Positions 27,158 to 39,895 of a stretch of 64,000 bases of DNA are shown here, piece after piece. The notes under the pieces were generated by a model. It had not been told where the DNA came from, made no database searches, and saw nothing but the letters and a program-made list of their open reading frames with translations. The DNA comes from Owenia fusiformis (Eukaryota > Annelida > Polychaeta > Sabellida > Oweniidae). The first letter of the stretch is position 1, and every line of letters begins with the position of its first letter. The DNA lies in the NCBI GenBank assembly GCA_903813345.2, contig CAIIXF020000006.1, positions 30,920,024 to 30,984,023 of the forward strand, read 5' to 3'. The translations under genes were made by a program, and so were the position numbers.

Positions 27158-28176
27158 TATAAAAAACTCGCTCTTTTTAAATCGTTACTTATGAAAGATG
27201 TTATAAGGGAATCTGGCGACGATCGATTTATTGAACATTTTTTGCTTAGAAAAAACGTTCAGTGTTGGTATGTGTTCACTAGAGGCCAACTTATGCAGAA
27301 GTTAGTAGAGTTGTGCGGAGGAAGGGTGTCCAGACACAGGTGTTCACCAAGGCAGGTTTTACTGTACAAGAAATTAGCCCAAAGTTTGTTCTGCCAGTAG
27401 TACCTTTATTTTGTCTATAAGATTTTGGTTTCTCCTCCATACATCTAATCGGTTAAGTTGATTTTAGTATAATAGTCTAGAAGTATTTAAATCATTATGA
27501 TAAACACTTTTTTCAAGAGAAGAAATTGATGAATTTTGAAAATGAATGATGTACCCTGTCCTTTATAAAGTGTTGTATTCGATGATCTAAAATTTTAAAC
27601 TTTCTAACTGCTAATTGGAAAATGAATTCTCTTTATAATGTGAAATATTCAGGCTTTTTAGATGAAGGAAAGAGAGGTATTTTTTCATTTGGGTAACTCA
27701 GTACATTATATATGACATATTGTTTTTTGTGAACAGTGTTCGGCGGTCGGCATTTGTAAGAATCTGCATTAAGGAGTGAATCAGATAGAGCGACTAGGCT
27801 AAACAAATAATTGTTTCAATTTTAGAATATTTTTGCCTCATGCCATTCCTTGTCATGTCTATTTTCTAATGATCACAAAAGTGTATACTGTACTTCATTT
27901 CAGGAAAACTAAAGATTTTTTACAATAATGTATTATTTTTCTAGAAGAATGGTTACCATTCTTATTATTTGGAAGAATTTAAACATTTTTCACCCATTTT
28001 TGCACTTTGAATCATTAATAACTTTACCAGTTTATAACATATTGTGATTCTTTTGGGAGATATTGCATTTGATATTGTAAGGAATAGATTGGTAGGTCAA
28101 TTATACATGTTGCTTATAATTTTGTCACCCCCTATAGATCTGATTCAGCCTTTAACTAACAAGGCATTTTGGCATG
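27158..28176. other. Truncated MITE end, then unassigned sequence
   Basis: About 27240-27366 matches the right half of the CAGT...ACTG MITE family (gtgttcactagaggcc, caggtgttcaccaaggcagg, ttttactgta). Its left part appears lost next to the fold-back element. From 27380 to 28176 I see nothing supported. Confidence 0.4.
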
Positions 28177-28909
28177 TAGCGAGATAAATAGTGTCAAAAT
28201 AGTTCATTCTTGGAACGAAGCAGGAAACTTTCCACATATGATCAGTATACATGTATCTTTGATTTAAGAGCATGAGACATTTTTTTGGTCCACTAGAACG
28301 ATAAAAAATTACAGTTATCCCCTCCCCCCACCAAATCCTGGGGGTGGGGGTGAGAGAATTTTTTTTCTTTTTAAAAATATGTTTGAATATACTCATATTG
28401 CAGTTTTAGTATGCTTTTAGTATGCTCAAAATAATAACTAAGATTACATAAGCATTTCTCATGTATATCCATTGTTAAAGTCTGACTGGGGGCGACGCCC
28501 ATATTATCAACAAGTTAAGTATGCGAGTTAGTGAATCTTCTGATTTTGAATAAGAAAGTAACCTAGTCTAGCTGAACAAAATGGATAAGAATAAATCAGT
28601 TAATGATATTTATATAATATATGCTATAAGAAAGACAATTCTATTGTTAAAGGCTTGTTATTGGCCACGCCCACTTTTAGTGATTAAGATATAATATGTG
28701 TTAATCACAAATATAAATTGATTCTGTTAGGTTTTAATGAAAGCACTCTCTGACTAGTTGATCAGTTACCTTATTAAGTACCTGTATGCACTCAAGTATT
28801 ATATATGCCATTATCAATTAATGTTCACATTCCCCATTACACAAACGCAGGGTGGTACATTGAAGATGGGCTTTAAAGCACTTGCAGCGTTTACTTGAAC
28901 AATGTTGCT

Positions 28910-30660
28910 TCAAAATGCATTTTTAAAAGCATCTGAGGCTTGGGGTAGTGTCTTCAACATTGGAACCCATATCATTTTTCCAGTCTTGGTGTTGATTGAT
29001 TCCCATACATTCCCACTCCCCCATACATATACTGCCTGGTAAATGACACACTTAATATGCTGCTCTAAAGCGTCTAATGTTGGGGGAATGTTTTCAATTT
29101 GTGTGGTTTTCTTCATGAACATTTCTTGTCTTGCAGCATTTATAGTTGTTTTGTTGCTTTCTGTATTGTATAAAATAACAATGAAAGGTTCAATGATTGA
29201 CATAACTATGGCAAACTTATTTGGATCTTCAGCCAAAATAGGGCGTTTATAAATTCGGGATTAGCATTCCATTGTTTCCATGCTGTTGTTTTGGATTTAC
29301 CATGGAATCCAGATGTGGTGTCTTAACCAGTGAGGGCATGAAATAAGGGGAGACAAGTGGCCTTGTTAAGTCCAAGGGTCATTTCGTGGGTTGGATAATT
29401 TTTCCCATTTCCAAAAGCTATCCATATTTTGAGATTGTGAATTTGGTTCCACTAGGCGTTGTTTGCCTGTTCCTCCTTTCTGTCTGGTTGATAGTTTTAA
29501 ACTGTTTTCCAGGTACTGATCCCACACAATGTCTAGTCGTTCCACTTTTGCTAGCTGGGAAGAAATATCGTTTTCTATTCATTGAACACATGATCTGAGT
29601 ACTGTTGGAATAGTTTGGCCTGTTGGAGTTTCAAAAGGTGCACAATGGCTGCACCATCAAGGAGCAATGCTTCTACCTGTGGGCACTTAACTTGTTGATT
29701 TCCAGTAGGTAGCTGCTCTAATGGTCTGAGAATGTCAGACTTATTTGTCATTTTGAGAAAAGGGCACAGTCATTTTTTAATATTTCCTTGTTTACATTCA
29801 TCTTTGTTTTCTGTTCTTTAAATATTTTATAGTTGTTTTTTCTCTTTATAGTGTCTGCTAAAGGGTTTGTTCTGTCAACCAGTCTTTCTTTAATGTACAA
29901 TGTGTACTAATCCTGGCCAGCTTGCTCCATTTCATATATCGGAGTTGATGATACAACTTCTTTGTTGTCTAAGGAGTACTAGTCTGTTGATGTCTCTTTC
30001 GATGGACTTTTGTTGAATACTTTTGCTTTGTCCATGATTACATAGGTCCTCATCTCGATCATCAAATATATTATTCTCAAACTCGGTGATCAGTCTGGCT
30101 AATTCAGGCCCTCCAACTATCCACTTCTGTAGAGCTGTCTGGTTATCAAAGAGCCCCACTGCTCCGCCATCTGGTTTAAAGAGATTGTTTTTCTGCTCAT
30201 GAGCTTGATCGATTTCTATGGCAGAAAAGCTTCGTCTTATTTTACTCACAGTGAAGTGGCCCTTCAGGAAGGCTTCTTAGATCTCCGAGTGTTTTTCTTG
30301 TAGTTGTACCATATCCCTTAGATGTACTGGAACCCATCGAGCATAGTTGGAGTGGTCAAAAATGAAAAACCGGGGGAGAAGCTTGCTTATTGATTGGAGG
30401 TAAAGGGGAAGTTTTCCGATAGCCCTCACATAGTTAAGGCAGAGGAGTTCAATTTCAATAACTAGAAACCAAAACTTGAAAACTGGTACATGCTGTTGGG
30501 CATTACACCAATCATCAAACTCTATAACTATAGGTATTCCATTCTGAAGATTCTCAACAGATGTATATGTAGCATAGGCTTTCTTCAGAAGAATGTACTG
30601 AAGTTGTCACTCTGTGGCCCTTCTGGTTCTGGTTAAAGTGTGTCATTTTCAGGAAGGAAT
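28910..30660 (-). pseudogene. Broken gene of the 'IDQAHEQNN / FHALTGxDT' family
   Basis: Minus-strand segments in order: YILLKKAYATYTSVENLQNG…FDDWCNAQQH…YVRAIGKLPLYLQS…FDHSNYARWVPVHLRDMVQL; FSAIEIDQAHEQ…GDGGAVGLFDNQTALQKWIV-GGPELARLITEFE (frame 30249-29932); a middle part with CPQVEALLLDGAAIVHLL; CLPLFHALTGxDTTSGFHGK…TTAWKQW; and a tail IEPFIVILYNTES…IPPTLDALEQHIK…WGSGN (29236-28910). From memory this order matches a large, uncharacterised protein family common in fish, corals and molluscs. Breaks include a stop near 30282, a stop in place of the Cys in the HALTG block, and several frame changes after 29932. Function is unknown. Its spread and decay suggest a mobile origin (inference). Confidence 0.75.
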
Positions 30661-30750
30661 CTGCTTATAAGACTTAAAGGATATTTAAAAGCTTGCATCT
30701 TGTTCTCATCCATTCCTTCTAATAATAAAAAAAATATGACATAAGGCTTT

Positions 30751-31147
30751 AACCAAACAGAAAATAAAAAATTATGTGAATTTTAGAATTTTTTGAAGAT
30801 AACGGAGTTCTGCTTTGATCTTCAGTCAGTTGTACTACTCCCATATATCGTTTACATTGCCAGGATCACAATGGTCATAGTCAAAATGACATTTTCTGAA
30901 AAATTCAATATATTCTGTTCAGTGACCTTTCGTAATTGCTAACTTTAAGCTTTTTTCAGTCACAAATTCAGAGGGCTGAATAATCTATTTCAGCATGGTA
31001 AGAGTCATTTTGACAATGACCATTATGATCCTGGTCATGTAAATAATATATGGGAGTAGTAAAACTGATAGAAGGTTAAAGCAGAACTCTGTTATCTTAG
31101 TTCACACAATTCTAAAATCCACATGGTTTTTTCATTTCCTGTTTGGT
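30751..31147. mobile_element. Palindromic MITE
   Basis: The ends are aaccaaacagaaaataaaaa (30751) and its degraded inverse ttcatttcctgtttggtg (to about 31147). Inner arms match over more than 100 bp: gataacggagttctgctttg…ctactcccatatat…ccaggatcacaatggtcat is mirrored by atgaccattatgatcctggt…atatatgggagtag…gcagaactctgttatct. There is no coding capacity. Confidence 0.75.
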
Positions 31148-31177
31148 GTAAATTTCTGATAACTACCCCGAAACCTT

Positions 31178-34100
31178 ATACTCTAAGAGCGAGGAGGAAA
31201 ATTCTTAATAAATGGAGTATAGTTGGTTTGGCAGCATTTTCAGTTAGAGGGAAGTCTTGGATGAAAATCCTACCTAGGTGATAGCTTCACAGAGTGGTAC
31301 ATAATTCTTTTTTTTCAGGGGTTAGCCCCCCACCCCCCAAAAACACCCCACCCCGGGAAAATAATTTTTTCATTCTCAATAACTTTAGATATCTTGATGT
31401 TTCTAAGTTACATACATAAACATTATATATATGAATCATTTGCAAAATAAATAATGCCAATCACTCCTACAGAATTTGAAAAATAGTACAAAGTATGTAC
31501 CCCAGGGGGCAAATTTGTGACCCATTTTACTACTATTTAGAGCCTCACTTTGAAATCAGACTCTGGAAGACATTGGAAAAATTCATGTGAAGTGTCCAGT
31601 AGTAGGGCTATAAGCCCTGAAAGTTTCAAACTAATTGAATCTGTAGGAGCCGAGGAAAAAATTGTTGATTTTTTGAAAAATTTGACATTTTGAGAGGGGT
31701 GATTTTGTGTATGACTATAGCTGATGCCTATGGTTTCTAGATCTATCTCTCTTTGATGATAAATATGGTTTTGAAGTATGGAACTAAGATGTAAAAAATA
31801 ATTTAAATGGGTTTTAAGGAAGTTTAAAATTTTAAACAAGTTCAAAATTCGATGAATTGTACAATATCAAGTCTGAATTTACGAATTTTAGGTAAGACCT
31901 TGGATGAGCCTTAGATTTTTTACATCTGTCCCCCTTTGATGATAAATATGGTTTTGAAGTATGGAACTAAGATGTAAAAAATAATTAAAATGGGTTTTAA
32001 GGAAGTTTAACATTTTAAACAAGTTCAAAATTCGATGAATTGTACAATATCAAGTCTGAATTTACGAATTTTAGGTAAGACCTTGGATGAGCCTTAGATT
32101 TTTTACATCTGTCCCCCTTTGATGATATTTATGGTTTTGTAGTGTGGGACTAAGATGTACAAAATAATTTAGATGGTTTTTAAGAAGGTTTAAGGATTCT
32201 AACAAGTCCAGAATTTGAAGAATTGTACAATATCAGGTCTGAATTTACAAATTTCAGGTAAGACCTTGGATGTGCCTTTTTTTTACATTTGTCCCTCTTT
32301 GATGATATGTATGGTTTTGTAGTGTGAAACTAATGAGTAAAATAATAATTAAGATGGATTTGAAGAAGGTTTAAGGATTTTATGTGAGTCCAAAATTTGA
32401 AGAATTGTACAATATCAGGTCTGAATTTATGAATTTCAGGTATGACCTTAGACAACAATTATCTTTTTTTACATCTTTCCCGCTTTTATGATATTTATGG
32501 TTTAAATAGTGTGGAACTAAGATGTAAAATATAATTAATAGATGAATTCTAAGAAGGTTTAAGGATTTTAACAAGTTCAATATTTGAAGAATTGTATAAT
32601 ATCAGGTCTGAATTTTCGAATTTCAGGTATGACCTTGGACGACCTTTTTTCTACATCTGTTCCTCCTTGATGATATTTATGGTTTTATAGTGTGAAACTA
32701 AGATGTAAAATATAATTCAGATGAGTTTTAAGAAGGTTTAAGGAATTTAACAAGTTCAAAATTTGAAAATTGTACAATATCAGGTCTGAATTTACGAATT
32801 TCAGGTAAGACCTTGGATGGCTCTTTTGTTTTTTTCATCTGTTCCTCTTTAATGATAGTTATGGTTTTATGGTATAAAACTAAGATGTAAAATATAGTTG
32901 AATTTTAAGAAGGTTTAAGGATTCTAACAAGTACAAAATTTGAAGAATTGTACAATATCAGGTCTGAAAATTAGAATTTCAGGTATGACCTTGGACGACT
33001 CTTTTGTTTTGCACATCTGTTCCTCTTTTATGATAGTTATGGTATTATGGTATAGAACTAAGATGGAAAATATAGTTGAATGAATTTTAAGAAGGTTTAA
33101 GGATTCTAACAAGTCCAAAATTTGAAGAATTGTACAATATCAGGTCTGAATTTACAAATTTTAGGTAAGACCTTGGATGAGCCTTATATTTTTTACATCT
33201 GATGATGACATCTTTGATGATATGTATGGTTTTGTAGTGTGTGCATTTTATGAAGGTTTAAGGATTTTAACAATTTGAAGAATTGTACAATATCAGGAAT
33301 GAATTAATTTCAAGTATAGCCTTGGTTGGCCCATATGTTTTTTACGCCTATCCCTTTTCATGATATATTTGGTTTAGTTGTGTGGAAATATGTATAACAT
33401 AATTTGGATGGGTTTTAAAGAAACTTAACGTTTTAAACAAGTTCAAAATTTTGGCGTATTGTACAATATCAGATCTGAAATTAATGAATTTAAAGTATAA
33501 CCTTGCTTGGCCCTTATATTTTTAACATCTATCCTTTTTTGATGATACTTGTATATATGGTTTAGTAGTGTGGAGCTAATATGTAAAACATAATTAAGAT
33601 GTGTTTTAAATAAGTTTAAGGTTTTGAACAAGTTCAAATTTTGACGAAATGTACAATATCAGACCTGATATTAATATTTGGGGTATTACAGTGAGCCTTA
33701 TGTTTTTACATATATCCATTTTTGATGACTTTTATGCTTTAGTAGTGTTGAACTAAGCTGTTAAACATAAATTAAACAGGTTTTAAAGAAGTTTAAGGTT
33801 TAAACAAGTTAAAACTGGTCTATGGAAACATAAATGTCATCTTATTTTTGATAGTCACTACACCCTCAGTTTGCATGCTTTGTGGCTACTTTTCCTAATG
33901 GATTTAAAGAGAGGAGTAGATTGCTATATAATCCATGGAATCATCTGGAGCTCTGTAGGTATTTTTTGAAATATATACTACTTTTGTCTTATATCATTGA
34001 GATATATCCCCAGCATCTATCAAATGTTATAAGGTGTACATTACTATAGATAATAGTGAATGAAGGCATGGTTATCATAGCTGTTTGCAGAGCACATGGC

Positions 34101-36787
34101 TAATTTGGGAAAAAATGTGGTTTTCAGATTCAATGCTAAAAGCAAAATGGGTACCTTTTCTAGAGATATGTAGGAAGTTGTAGAAACGGTTGAGCTTATT
34201 CAAAGTTGTTTCAATAAGTCCAGAATTGAATAAGCTTTCGTATGATATATAACATATGTTGGTATGCTATTTAGGATCGGAGGTTGATGGGGGGGATGTC
34301 AATATGAAACACCCTGTACACTTGTATATGGTTTTGTAGTATGAAACTAAGATGTAAAACATAATTTAGATGGGTTTTAAGGAGGTTTAAGGTTTTAAAC
34401 CTGTTCAAAACTTGACAAATTGTACAATATCATATCTGACATTAACGAATTCCAGGTATATATCTCTCTCTATGATGATATACACTGTATATGGTTAAGC
34501 AGTATGGAACTAACATGTAAAACATAATTTAAATGGGTTTTAAGGAAGTTTAAGGTTTTAAAGAAGTTCAAAACTTGACAAATTGTACAATATCATATCT
34601 GACATTAACGAATTCCAGGTATATATCTCTCTCTATGATGATATACACTGTATATGGTTAAGCAGTATGGAACTAACATGTAAAACATAATTTAAATGGG
34701 TTTTAAGGAAGTTTAAGGTTTTAAAGAAGTTCAAAACTTGACAAATTGTACAATATGAGGTCTGAAATTCTTAACCTCTTTGATGATTTACATGATTTTA
34801 TAGTGTGGAACTAAAATGTAAAACAATATTTAGGAATTTTGGGTTTTAAGGAGGTTTTTATTTACTTTTTACTTATTGCTAAATTATTATCTAGAAATCA
34901 TCATCATTTTTCATATTTAAGGCCATGAAAAACAAGGTATTTTATAAATGTCATTTTTATTGGGATCAACTTTGGACTATATAACTTTGCCCCTCTACCC
35001 CCAATCACCTTGATCTTCAATTTCAGACCTAATATTGCACAATTTGTCAAGTTTTGAACCTCTTTAGAACCTAAAACTTCCTTAAAACCCATCCAAATTA
35101 TGTTTTACATCTTATGTATATGTTAAAAACATAAGGCTTATCCAACGCTATACCTGAAATTTGTTTATTTCAGATCTGTTATTGTACAATTTGTCAAGTT
35201 TTGAACTTGTTTAAAACCTTAAACCTCCTTAAAACCCATCTTAATTATGTTTTACCTCTTCGTTCCACACTATCAAACCATATATATCATCAAAAAGGGA
35301 TAGATATTAAAAACATAAGGGCCAACAAAGGTTATATTTGAAATGTGTTAATTGCAGACCTAATATTGTACAATTCGCCAAGATTTGGAACATGAGAAAA
35401 TCCTTAAGCCTTCTTAAAATCCATCTTAATTATTTGTTTACATTTTAGTTCCACACTACAAAACCATACATATCATCAAAGAGGGACAAATGTAAAAAAT
35501 ATTTGGCTCACAAAAGGTCTTACCTGAAATTTGTAAATTCAGACCGGATATTATACAATTCTTCAAATTTTGACCTTGTTAAAGTACTTAAACCTTCTAA
35601 AAATTCATCTAAATTATATTTTACATCTTAGTTGGTTACTATAAAACCATAAATATCATCAAAGCGAGAAAGATGTAAAAAAGATAATTGTTGTCTAAGG
35701 TCATACCTGAAATTCATAAATTCAGACCTGATATTGTACAATTCTTCAATATTGGACTCATATAAGATCCTTAAACCTTCTTCAAATCCATCTTAATTAT
35801 TTTTTACTTATTAGTTTCATACTACAAAACCATACATATCATCAAAGAGGGACAAATGTAAAAAATCTAAGGCTCATCCAAGGTCTTACCTAAAATTTGT
35901 AAATTCAGACCTGATATTGTACAATTCTTCAAATTTTGGACTTGTTAAAATCTGTAAACCTTCTTTAAAACCATCTAAATTATTTTGTACATCTTAGTCC
36001 CATACTAAAAAACCATTAATATCATCAAAGGGGGACAGATGAAAAAAAATCTAAGGCTCATCCAAGGTCTTACCTAAAATTCGTAAATTCAGACCTGATA
36101 TTGTACAATTCATCGAATTTTGAACTTGTTTAAAATTTTAAACTTCCTTAAAACCCATTTAAATTATTTTTTACATCTTAGTTCCATACTTCAAAACCAT
36201 ATTTATCATCAAAGAGAGATAGATCTAGAAACCATAGGCATCAGCTATAGTCATACACAAAATCACCCCTCTCAAAATGTCAAATTTTTCAAAAAATCAA
36301 CAATTTTTTCCTCGGCTCCTACAGATTCAATTAGTTTGAAACTTTCAGGGCTTATAGCCCTACTACTGGACACTTCACATGAATTTTTCCAATGTCTTCC
36401 AGAGTCTGATTTCAAAGTGAGGCTCTAAATAGTAGTAAAATGGGTCACAAATTTGCCCCCTGGGGTACATACTTTGTACTATTTTTCAAATTCTGTAGGA
36501 GTGATTGGCATTATTTATTTTGCAAATGATTCATATATATAATGTTTATGTATGTAACTTAGAAACATCAAGATATCTAAAGTTATTGAGAATGAAAAAA
36601 TTATTTTCCCGGGGTGGGGTGTTTTTGGGGGGTGGGGGGCTAACCCCTGAAAAAAAAGAATTATGTACCACTCTGTGAAGCTATCACCTAGGTAGGATTT
36701 TCATCCAAGACTTCCCTCTAACTGAAAATGCTGCCAAACCAACTATACTCCATTTATTAAGAATTTTCCTCCTCGCTCTTAGAGTAT
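31178..36787. repeat. 5.6-kb inverted repeat made of ~180-bp tandem units
   Basis: The outer arms 31178-~31870 and ~36096-36787 are essentially identical mirror images about an axis near 33982. This includes a G/C-rich tract (ccccccaccccccaaaaa) and a 102-codon frame that appears identically on opposite strands. Inward, each arm becomes a tandem array of ~180-bp units marked by gaattgtacaatatcaggtc, tggttttgtagtgtggaact and gggttttaaggaagtttaag. About ten forward units occupy 31850-33830, about seven reverse units 35000-36200, and about three forward units 34320-34790, where one 163-bp duplication is perfect. The 60-100-residue frames in the array are repeat artefacts. Confidence 0.9.
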
Positions 36788-37276
36788 TAAGCAATATAAC
36801 TCTTAGATTAATTGCAACACCTAAGATCATAATTAAGAAAGGAATCTGATGTTATCTAGCTGACAGGTGAATAGCAATTATTTCTTAGACCAAAAATGGA
36901 GATCTGATTAAATGAATATATTCAATTTAAGAAAAGTGGGTGTCAACCTCGGTCAGGCTTTAAGAATGTTAAAATTCATGAGAAATCATATTATTATAAT
37001 GCCAATCTGTCTTAACTATGAAAGAAGCATGCTAAATCTGCAATATGAGCATATTTAAACACATTTTTAAAAATAAAAAATAAATTCTCTCTCCCCCACC
37101 CCCCGGGATTTGGTGGGAGGGGGCATTTGTAATAATTTCGGTCATTCTAGTGGACCAAAAAAATGTCTCATGCTCTTAAATCAAAGATGAATGTATATGG
37201 AAGATATATGGAAAGTTTCACGCTTCGTTCCATGAATGAACTATTTCCCTGTTTATTTGCACTATTGATCTCGCTA

Positions 37277-38257
37277 ATGGTAATAATTAGTTTCATTTGT
37301 TTGATCATTTATGAAATAAAATCATTCATCAGAAAATAGATGTCACCCTAATGATATTGTACTGAATAAAATCTTGCCTGTCTCAAGTTGCTCAGAGGTT
37401 AGGGAGATGATATAGTTTATCATTATATTTCTGTTTTCATTAAGTTCATTAAAAATGGGAAATGTAATTCAATTTAACGTGCATCAGTATGGCAATTGTT
37501 TATAGCCAAGACTTGCAAATAATATAGAATATAGGGTGAATGTCAAGATGGGTTGTTTCAGGAATATTAATTTTTACTACATGTAAGATTGGAATTGGTT
37601 GATTGGTCCGAATTGTGTCCCATGTAATGGAATATCACTGTCCATGCTTTTCAAATGAAACAACCAGTGAATATCTAGTTTTATTCGCCGCTTGTGGGAA
37701 TTTTCAAAATTTTAGTGTAGGTCAATATCATATTCATGGCACATAAATAGTTGTTTTCACGCATATAAATATATTTATCAATGATTGCATTGCAGGCCAA
37801 AGCTATTTTTGGAGGTTTTCTGCTAGTGACTGGCAATTTTGATGGAAAATTAAGCAAAATTGCATGTTTTCACATTAGCATAGAATAGACTGTATCAACA
37901 CTCTATGCGCTAAGTTATATGCCATTTGTGAAGCCAATGACAAAATATTTCAATTGCACCCTACCAGGTTCCTCTAGTGACCCCTAGTATATTTGGTAAG
38001 ATAACTGGTACAGATTATGTGACAATTACTGGACAGCACCCAGAGACCTCGGGGTTGGTCACATACGATTATGACGTCATAGACGAAATATCTTGGGGTT
38101 AGTCAGCAGTGAGTTAAACATATGAGTTAATAATATCGAGGGAGGTGAACTTGACAGTAATATAAACAAGGCATTAACATGACAAAATGTCACCACCTAG
38201 TTGCTCACAATATCATTAGTTCACATGTTAAGTCAGAATTGAATTTCTGAGAAAAAA
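37277..38257. other. No supported feature
   Basis: No exon chain or element ends found. A slightly G/C-richer patch lies at 37960-38110 (tgacgtcatagacgaaatat) with no assignment. Confidence 0.3.
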
Positions 38258-38690
38258 TGGTAAATTTGAAGTTTTTTGACCCTGAGAAGATCACTGAAGG
38301 TAAAATCTCAAATTTGAACTTTTGAGAACTTGTAAATGATTTTGAAAAAAAATTGGTCAATTTGAAGCAAGTTGAAAAAAGACCTTTTTGACCTTGAAAA
38401 GGTCATTGAAGGTCAAAACCTTTTTGACCTTGGGAATGCCAAGGTCAAATCTATAGTCTGATTTGAACTTTTGAGAACTTGTAGATGATTTTGAAAAAAA
38501 TTGGTTGATTTGAAGCAAGTTGAAAAAAGACCTTTTTAACTTTTTTTTGATCTTGAAAACGTCATTGAAGTCAATTGAACTTCTGAAAACTTGTAGATGT
38601 TTTGGAAAACAATTGAAGTCAGTCTAAACAGTATTTGTTAAGTTATTGGAAGTTTTAAGAATTTGTTACAGACGCCAACCGCCGCCCGCC
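38258..38690. repeat. ~150-bp duplicated repeat rich in GACCTT/AAGGTC words
   Basis: The unit atttgaacttttgagaactt…gatgattttgaaaaaaattgg…tgaagcaagttgaaaaaaga followed by ccttttt occurs at about 38312 and 38460, interspersed with gaccttgaaaaggtcattga-type palindromes. It ends at about 38670-38705 with a CpG-rich gacgccaaccgccgcccgcc stretch. It looks like part of an interspersed element, related in wording to 105-845. Confidence 0.5.
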
Positions 38691-38705
38691 GATCGCCAAC
38701 TGCCG

Positions 38706-39254
38706 CCACAAAAAACGGAGACCATAACAATATGTCAACACTTCTTGGTGGTGACTTAAAAACAAATACAATGCATTTCATTCTGTTTTTGGTGAATACC
38801 TTTAGCATATTCCACTTGCCCTTTGTACTTCATGGATTTTTACTTGTAAAAGATGCACACCTCAACAGAATGAAACGTTTGTATTGCATTTGTATTTGTA
38901 ATGCATTTTATAACTTTCTTATTTAATTCACTTTTATTTGAAAACCATAATAGAATTAATTGATATGAATCCTCTTTATTAATACATTTTATATATTTAC
39001 AAAGGGTTTTTAAATAATTTTAAATACATTTATATAAGTATATCCTAATAAAAATTGGCAGCTTTAGCCCAATAGGTGTTTTTTGTTATTTTAATGTAAT
39101 GAAAGAATTAAACCTGCACATCGCTCCAAAACGCAATATGTTGACATATATTGTTTTTACATTTTCAAGCTCTAATATAAAGTTTATGTAAATAAAAATT
39201 GTTTTTTTCTGCGTAATATCAAAGAACAATCATTTAGTTAAAAAAAATAAAAAG
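38706..39254. other. No supported feature
   Basis: An 87-codon frame (38663-38926) has no recognisable features. The rest is AT-rich. Confidence 0.3.
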
Positions 39255-39323
39255 GCGAATGCAGGTTTCGAACCCGGACCTCTCACGTGCTAAGCGAGCG
39301 TCCTACCCCTAGACCACTGTGGT
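39255..39323 (-). tRNA. tRNA-Ala(AGC)-like unit, probably a pseudogene or SINE head
   Basis: On the minus strand there is an A-box-like tggtctaggggtagg, an anticodon stem ctcgc/gtgag enclosing ttagcac (anticodon AGC), and a B box ggttcgaaacc. The T-stem pairs at only four of five positions and the acceptor arms accacag/cattcgc do not pair. A run of T residues (minus strand) follows directly, as in Pol III termination. The promoter boxes look functional but the cloverleaf is broken, so a decayed tRNA or tRNA-derived repeat fits better than a working tRNA. Confidence 0.5.
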
Positions 39324-39895
39324 ATTATGAACTGGGAGGTAATTAAATGCTACTTATTTTGAATGCTATAATTCGGAAGTGACGTCACGTTCTTCATTTA
39401 GAAACCTTTCCAAAATCATATCGCCGGCTCCGATCGAAGCAAATTCAATGAAAAATCTTTGAAATGACACATTTATCGTAAGTATTTCTACACAAGATTT
39501 GCCCCATTTGTTCATCATTCTATAATCTTTCATTAAGCTCAAAATGATAAAGTTCACCCCCGAAACAACCAAAGATTGCGTTTCGGGCAAAGTCCAGCTT
39601 TAAACTCGTGGGAAAAGATGGTGCTGATCATGCTTCCATATTTATGTTGATCATTTTTATGATTTATGAGAATTTAAGTATTGTTTTATTGTCACTAGAT
39701 AAGTTTTATCAAAAAGTTATGTATACTTAAAAGTCCACATATACTTGGTACATATGGTGTTGATCTATGAGACACACAGGGATTGGAGGTACACATAGTA
39801 AGACAAAAACTAGTCCAATGTTGAAGCCCATTGTATAATATTAGGTCGCAGATAATTGCACTGTTATGGTCAGGCATATCCTTAGATAAATTGCA

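Larger units (their letters stand above)
28177..37276. mobile_element. Possible 9.1-kb composite element with ~230-bp imperfect terminal inverted repeats
   Basis: The left end (28177-~28400) begins tagcgagataaatagtg and includes gttcattcttggaacgaagc, tgatttaagagcatgagaca and a C-rich/G-rich tract cccctccccccaccaaatcc. The right end (~37050-37276) holds the inverse of all of these in matching order, at roughly 85% similarity by eye. The interval contains a broken gene (28910-30660), a MITE (30751-31147) and the large inverted repeat (31178-36787). These could be two solo repeats of one family in opposite orientation instead of the termini of a single element. Confidence 0.45.

Noticed and set aside
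28145-28396. 83-residue minus-strand frame over the C-rich tract
   Set aside because: It lies in an inverted terminal repeat also present at 37050-37276, where the frame is not kept.
31537-31845. 102-residue frame repeated identically on the other strand at 36120-36428
   Set aside because: Identity comes from the inverted repeat itself. The frame is part of the ~180-bp unit family and shows no protein features.
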